Source: Saururus chinensis (lineage: Eukaryota; Streptophyta; Magnoliopsida; Piperales; Saururaceae). From it: a stretch of DNA of 64,000 nt. The notes under the pieces are model-generated. The model was given only the letters and a program-made list of their open reading frames with translations. It was not told the DNA's origin and made no database searches. The translations under genes were made by a program, and so were the position numbers. This document shows, in pieces, positions 61,108 to 64,000 of this stretch. Where the stretch lies: positions 21,782,685-21,846,684 of the forward strand of contig CP141140.1 in NCBI GenBank assembly GCA_035235625.1, written 5' to 3'. The stretch's first letter is position 1. The number at the start of each line of letters is the position of its first letter.

Positions 61108-62395
61108 AGTCTAAAAAAAATTAAAATTTATGACTAATGCATCACCACAATTAATCAATCCCACAAACATCATAACATATCAAACACGGCATATTAACAT
61201 TTTATAAATAGACATCCAATCATCATTCCAATTATATACAAATTCAATCATGGTCCAATCGCATCATGACAATTAGTAAATACATATCACAACACACCAA
61301 TAAATGCTTTAAAGAACTTGACAATAAAATAAACCACATCTACTATTAATCCATTTATTGCAGAAGAATGTTCCATGTATTTTCAGCTATTTTCTGCTGA
61401 GGTAACAAATCAAAATATTTGGCTGATGGTGGTTCACATTTCAATCACAAGCATATTGAAAATCAATTTTTACAAGCACTCCGGGCAGTGGAACACATTG
61501 CCAAACCGGTTAGTGTTTTCAAAGTTTTGTAGCCTTTTTGCCCAATTTTTACACAATAGAATTCCAGAGAAGGAAAAACATCTCATTGCACAAAGATCAA
61601 AAAGCAAAAAGATGTAAGTCTCAGCTCTATTAGAGTTGGCGGTTTACTACAAGGGACGTCTAGCAAAAATGACTGCAACTAGGAAAAAAATTCACACATT
61701 CTTCTTCATTGAATCTAACAATAGTGCCAATGAAGATGAGAAATTGCAGCAAGCACCAACTGCATCCTCCCATGCAGTCTGACAGTAATTGGGAGGAGAC
61801 TTGTAATCGTGAAAACAGAAATCTTAACAAACTCTTGCATCAGAACCAGAGACCGGCCAAAAATTACATAGGAAAGATATTGACCAAGATGAAAATGTGA
61901 AAGGGGCGTACTTTGGATTTCAATTTGTAAGGTCAGCAAAGAGGGAAAAGCCCGGTCTTTGGATCGTATGTATGGTCACTACCTATGATCACATAAATAA
62001 AACAATATTACATAGACAAATAGATCATAGCAGATCTGATCATATAAATAAAACATTATTACAAGATCAATGCCAGAAGGATCGAAAAAAAAATTCAACA
62101 CAGATCAAGAAATTTTTTTTTATCACATACCAGTGAGCTTTGAGGGAATTGTCGGTCAATATAATAAGAGCTACGTGAGGGCCTAAAAATTCAAACAAAA
62201 CTAAACACAGATCAGTGACAGTCCGTGGGTGAAGAAATGAATGAAAAGGCAGTCCTTTTTGAATGCAGATAATGAAAACATAATACTGAGATTTGGGGGA
62301 ATCATCATAATCAAAATGCGGCGAAAAAATTTAGCACAGCAAATGATCAAGAAGAAAAGGGGAAATCATTTGACAAGAGAAGAAAAGGAGAAAAA
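61108..62395. other. Non-coding stretch, nothing confident
   Basis: AT-rich. A short exon-like stretch at 61364-61401 (preceded by TTGCAG, followed by GTAAC) cannot be linked to a family. The missing Harbinger end was looked for here and not found. Confidence 0.45.
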
Positions 62396-62401
62396 AATGG
62401 C

Positions 62402-62809
62402 GTACCTGTCGGCCGATCAGATCAAGGGGCTGAAGAGCGGGATCGAAATCACCGGTAGATGATGGGCGAGCTGTCGAGGACCAGGAGTATAGGTCGAAGA
62501 TGTGACGAATCGAAGATGTGCTGCACTAGATGAACTGCAGACGTCCTCACAGCAAGAAATCGATGACAAAATTTCGGTGCGGTGCAGGATGAACAGACGA
62601 GCAGGTACCTGTCAACTGATCAGATCAAGGCGGCTGAAGAGTAGGATCGAAATCACCAGCAGATGATGGGCGAGCTGTTGAGGACCGGGAGTTTGGGTTG
62701 AAGGTGTGACAAATCACAGATGTGCTGCATCAGAAGAACTGCAGACGACCTCACGGAGAGAAATCGACGACAAAACTTTGCTGTGGTGCCAGACGAACAG
62801 ACGAGCAGG
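62402..62809. repeat. Tandem duplication of a GC-richer 204-bp unit
   Basis: Two units, 62402-62605 and 62606-62809, both starting GTACCTGTC and containing GATCAGATCAAGG, GATGATGGGCGAGCTGT and GACGAGCAGGTACC. The composition is coding- or 5'UTR-like, but no family is recognised. An ATGG at 62397 opens a frame of 21 codons (MAYLSADQIKGLKSGIEITG...). Confidence 0.8.
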
Positions 62810-62818
62810 TACCAGCCT

Positions 62819-64000
62819 GTAAGGACCCTCATATTTAAACCGGTTTTGGTTTTCTTTAATTATGGGTTATCGTGAGATTTACGTGTTTTCTGATCTTATT
62901 CGGTGATTTTGTAAATAAATAGAGTTTGTGATGGTTTTAACCAAAATTAACTTCAATATTAGTGGTTTTAAGTGATTTTAAACCAAATGTGAATTTTTGA
63001 GATTTTTCAGAATTTTCACTATTTTCCCAAAAATTAGGGTTTTGGCGGGACCCCTGGGGCCCCACGGTCGAAAATTTTATTTTTATGTCAAATGACCCTA
63101 GACATATACTTAAGGTCACACAAAAATTTTCAGAATTTTATTAGGCTTAATTCGTGCTTAAATTTGTAAAATAACCACTTTTAGCCTACTTTTCATATGT
63201 ACACCCCAAAACTTACCTATGCCTACCCCAACCCTTACTATAAAAGGGCAAACCAGAGCCATTTCCATTTTTGGGAATAGGCTAAGGAAGGAGGTCTGGC
63301 CTAATCCCCACTTAGGCCCGAATTAGAAGCCAATTAAGGTAAGCTTGCTCTAATTAAGCACTAATCCATGGCTTTTCTCTTAATTTCTTCTAAATCTACC
63401 ATTTTCCCCTTGATTCAATTCGTTTTTGACCATCAAAAGCTACTGATTTGTGTTTTACTACAAACCCTAACATTCAAAATTCGATTTTTACTACCAACAA
63501 GCCCTAGATCTAAGATTTAATTAGGGATTTCTTAAGTAAATCGATTTCCATTGGTGTTTAATTCAAACTCATTGTATTTTTAAGGATTTCAAGAAGGGTG
63601 ACTCTTCAATCCGAGCTTAATCAAGTGCTGAGGTAATGGGTCTTCGAAATCTCTGTTTATCCATGGTAAAACTCTTCATTTTTGGCTTATTTCGAAATGG
63701 TTTGCTTGATTTAGTGTGTTAATGGTAAGATTAGAAAATGGAATTATTTAATCCCGATTTCTTAGGGTTTTGTATTATTATGGTTTGGTTTGATATTCTG
63801 GAAGTCAAGGAGGACTTTTGATGATGATTAGGGTGTTAGATGTGGATTTGAAGTGCTATTTATGGTGTTTCGGTTTGGATTTGCGAAAGGAAGAAGATGA
63901 CTGTTCTGCCGTGTTGGCGATCGATCGGCCTTGCAGGGCGATCGATCGGCTGAACTGAAATTTTCAAAATTTTGCGTGTAACCGATCGAACGGCCTGAAG
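62819..64000 (+). mobile_element. LTR of the 31.9-kb family, truncated by the window end
   Basis: Starts TGTAAGGACCCTC and matches the complement of 35733 downwards (AAACCGGTTTTGG, CACAAAAATTTTCAG, TATA box ACTATAAAAGGGC at about 63237). The palindrome array starts at about 63917, at the same distance from the TATA box as in the relative, but here reads GCGATCGATCGG. Whether it is a solo LTR or the 5' LTR of a full element cannot be seen. Confidence 0.82.

Overview
The window is nuclear DNA from a flowering plant with a repeat-rich genome. The signs are a split gene with plant-type introns, Ty3/gypsy and Ty1/copia relics primed for initiator-Met tRNA, hAT, Stowaway and Harbinger MITEs, CACTA subterminal repeats and many long solo-LTR-like blocks. 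The species cannot be named from sequence alone. There is one apparently intact host gene. Nearly everything else is transposon-derived or unrecognised.

Layout. 1-6.9 kb: a diverged 294-bp tandem duplication, a CACTA transposon relic, and an array of a roughly 177-bp repeat. 6.95-16.1 kb: three long LTR-like blocks without coding capacity; the third (12,931-16,085) has a perfect 5-bp target duplication and carries a hAT MITE holding two tRNA-like promoter modules. 18.3-30.9 kb: the RFT1 gene on the minus strand, 14 exons and 526 codons, read here exon by exon with all phases agreeing. Its introns have absorbed a Harbinger MITE (intron 5) and a decayed Ty3/gypsy element (intron 3). A hAT-like MITE with a long (AT)n tract lies about 150 bp upstream of its start codon. 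31.9-35.7 kb: a 3.9-kb solo LTR with a 56-bp minisatellite. 38.6-40.2 kb: a Ty1/copia gag relic. 40.5-47.9 kb: one LTR copy split by two later insertions, each with its own target duplication. 49.0-53.1 kb: an LTR with a second related LTR nested in opposite orientation, forming a large inverted repeat. 55.0-56.8 kb: a second, inverted copy of RFT1 exons 9-12 with introns and one nonsense codon. 56.9-61.1 kb: a two-gene PIF/Harbinger element (DDE transposase with one nonsense codon, plus an intact Myb/SANT-like partner). 62.8 kb to the end: another LTR of the 31.9-kb family, running off the window.

How it fits together. The only cellular role visible is ER N-glycan assembly (RFT1). The rest records transposon insertion, decay by C-to-T changes, nesting and break repair. 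I searched for a new biological system and did not find a convincing one. The best leads are the templated filler joining two RFT1 introns, the hAT MITE carrying tRNA-like promoters, and the fast-changing palindrome array in the long-LTR family.
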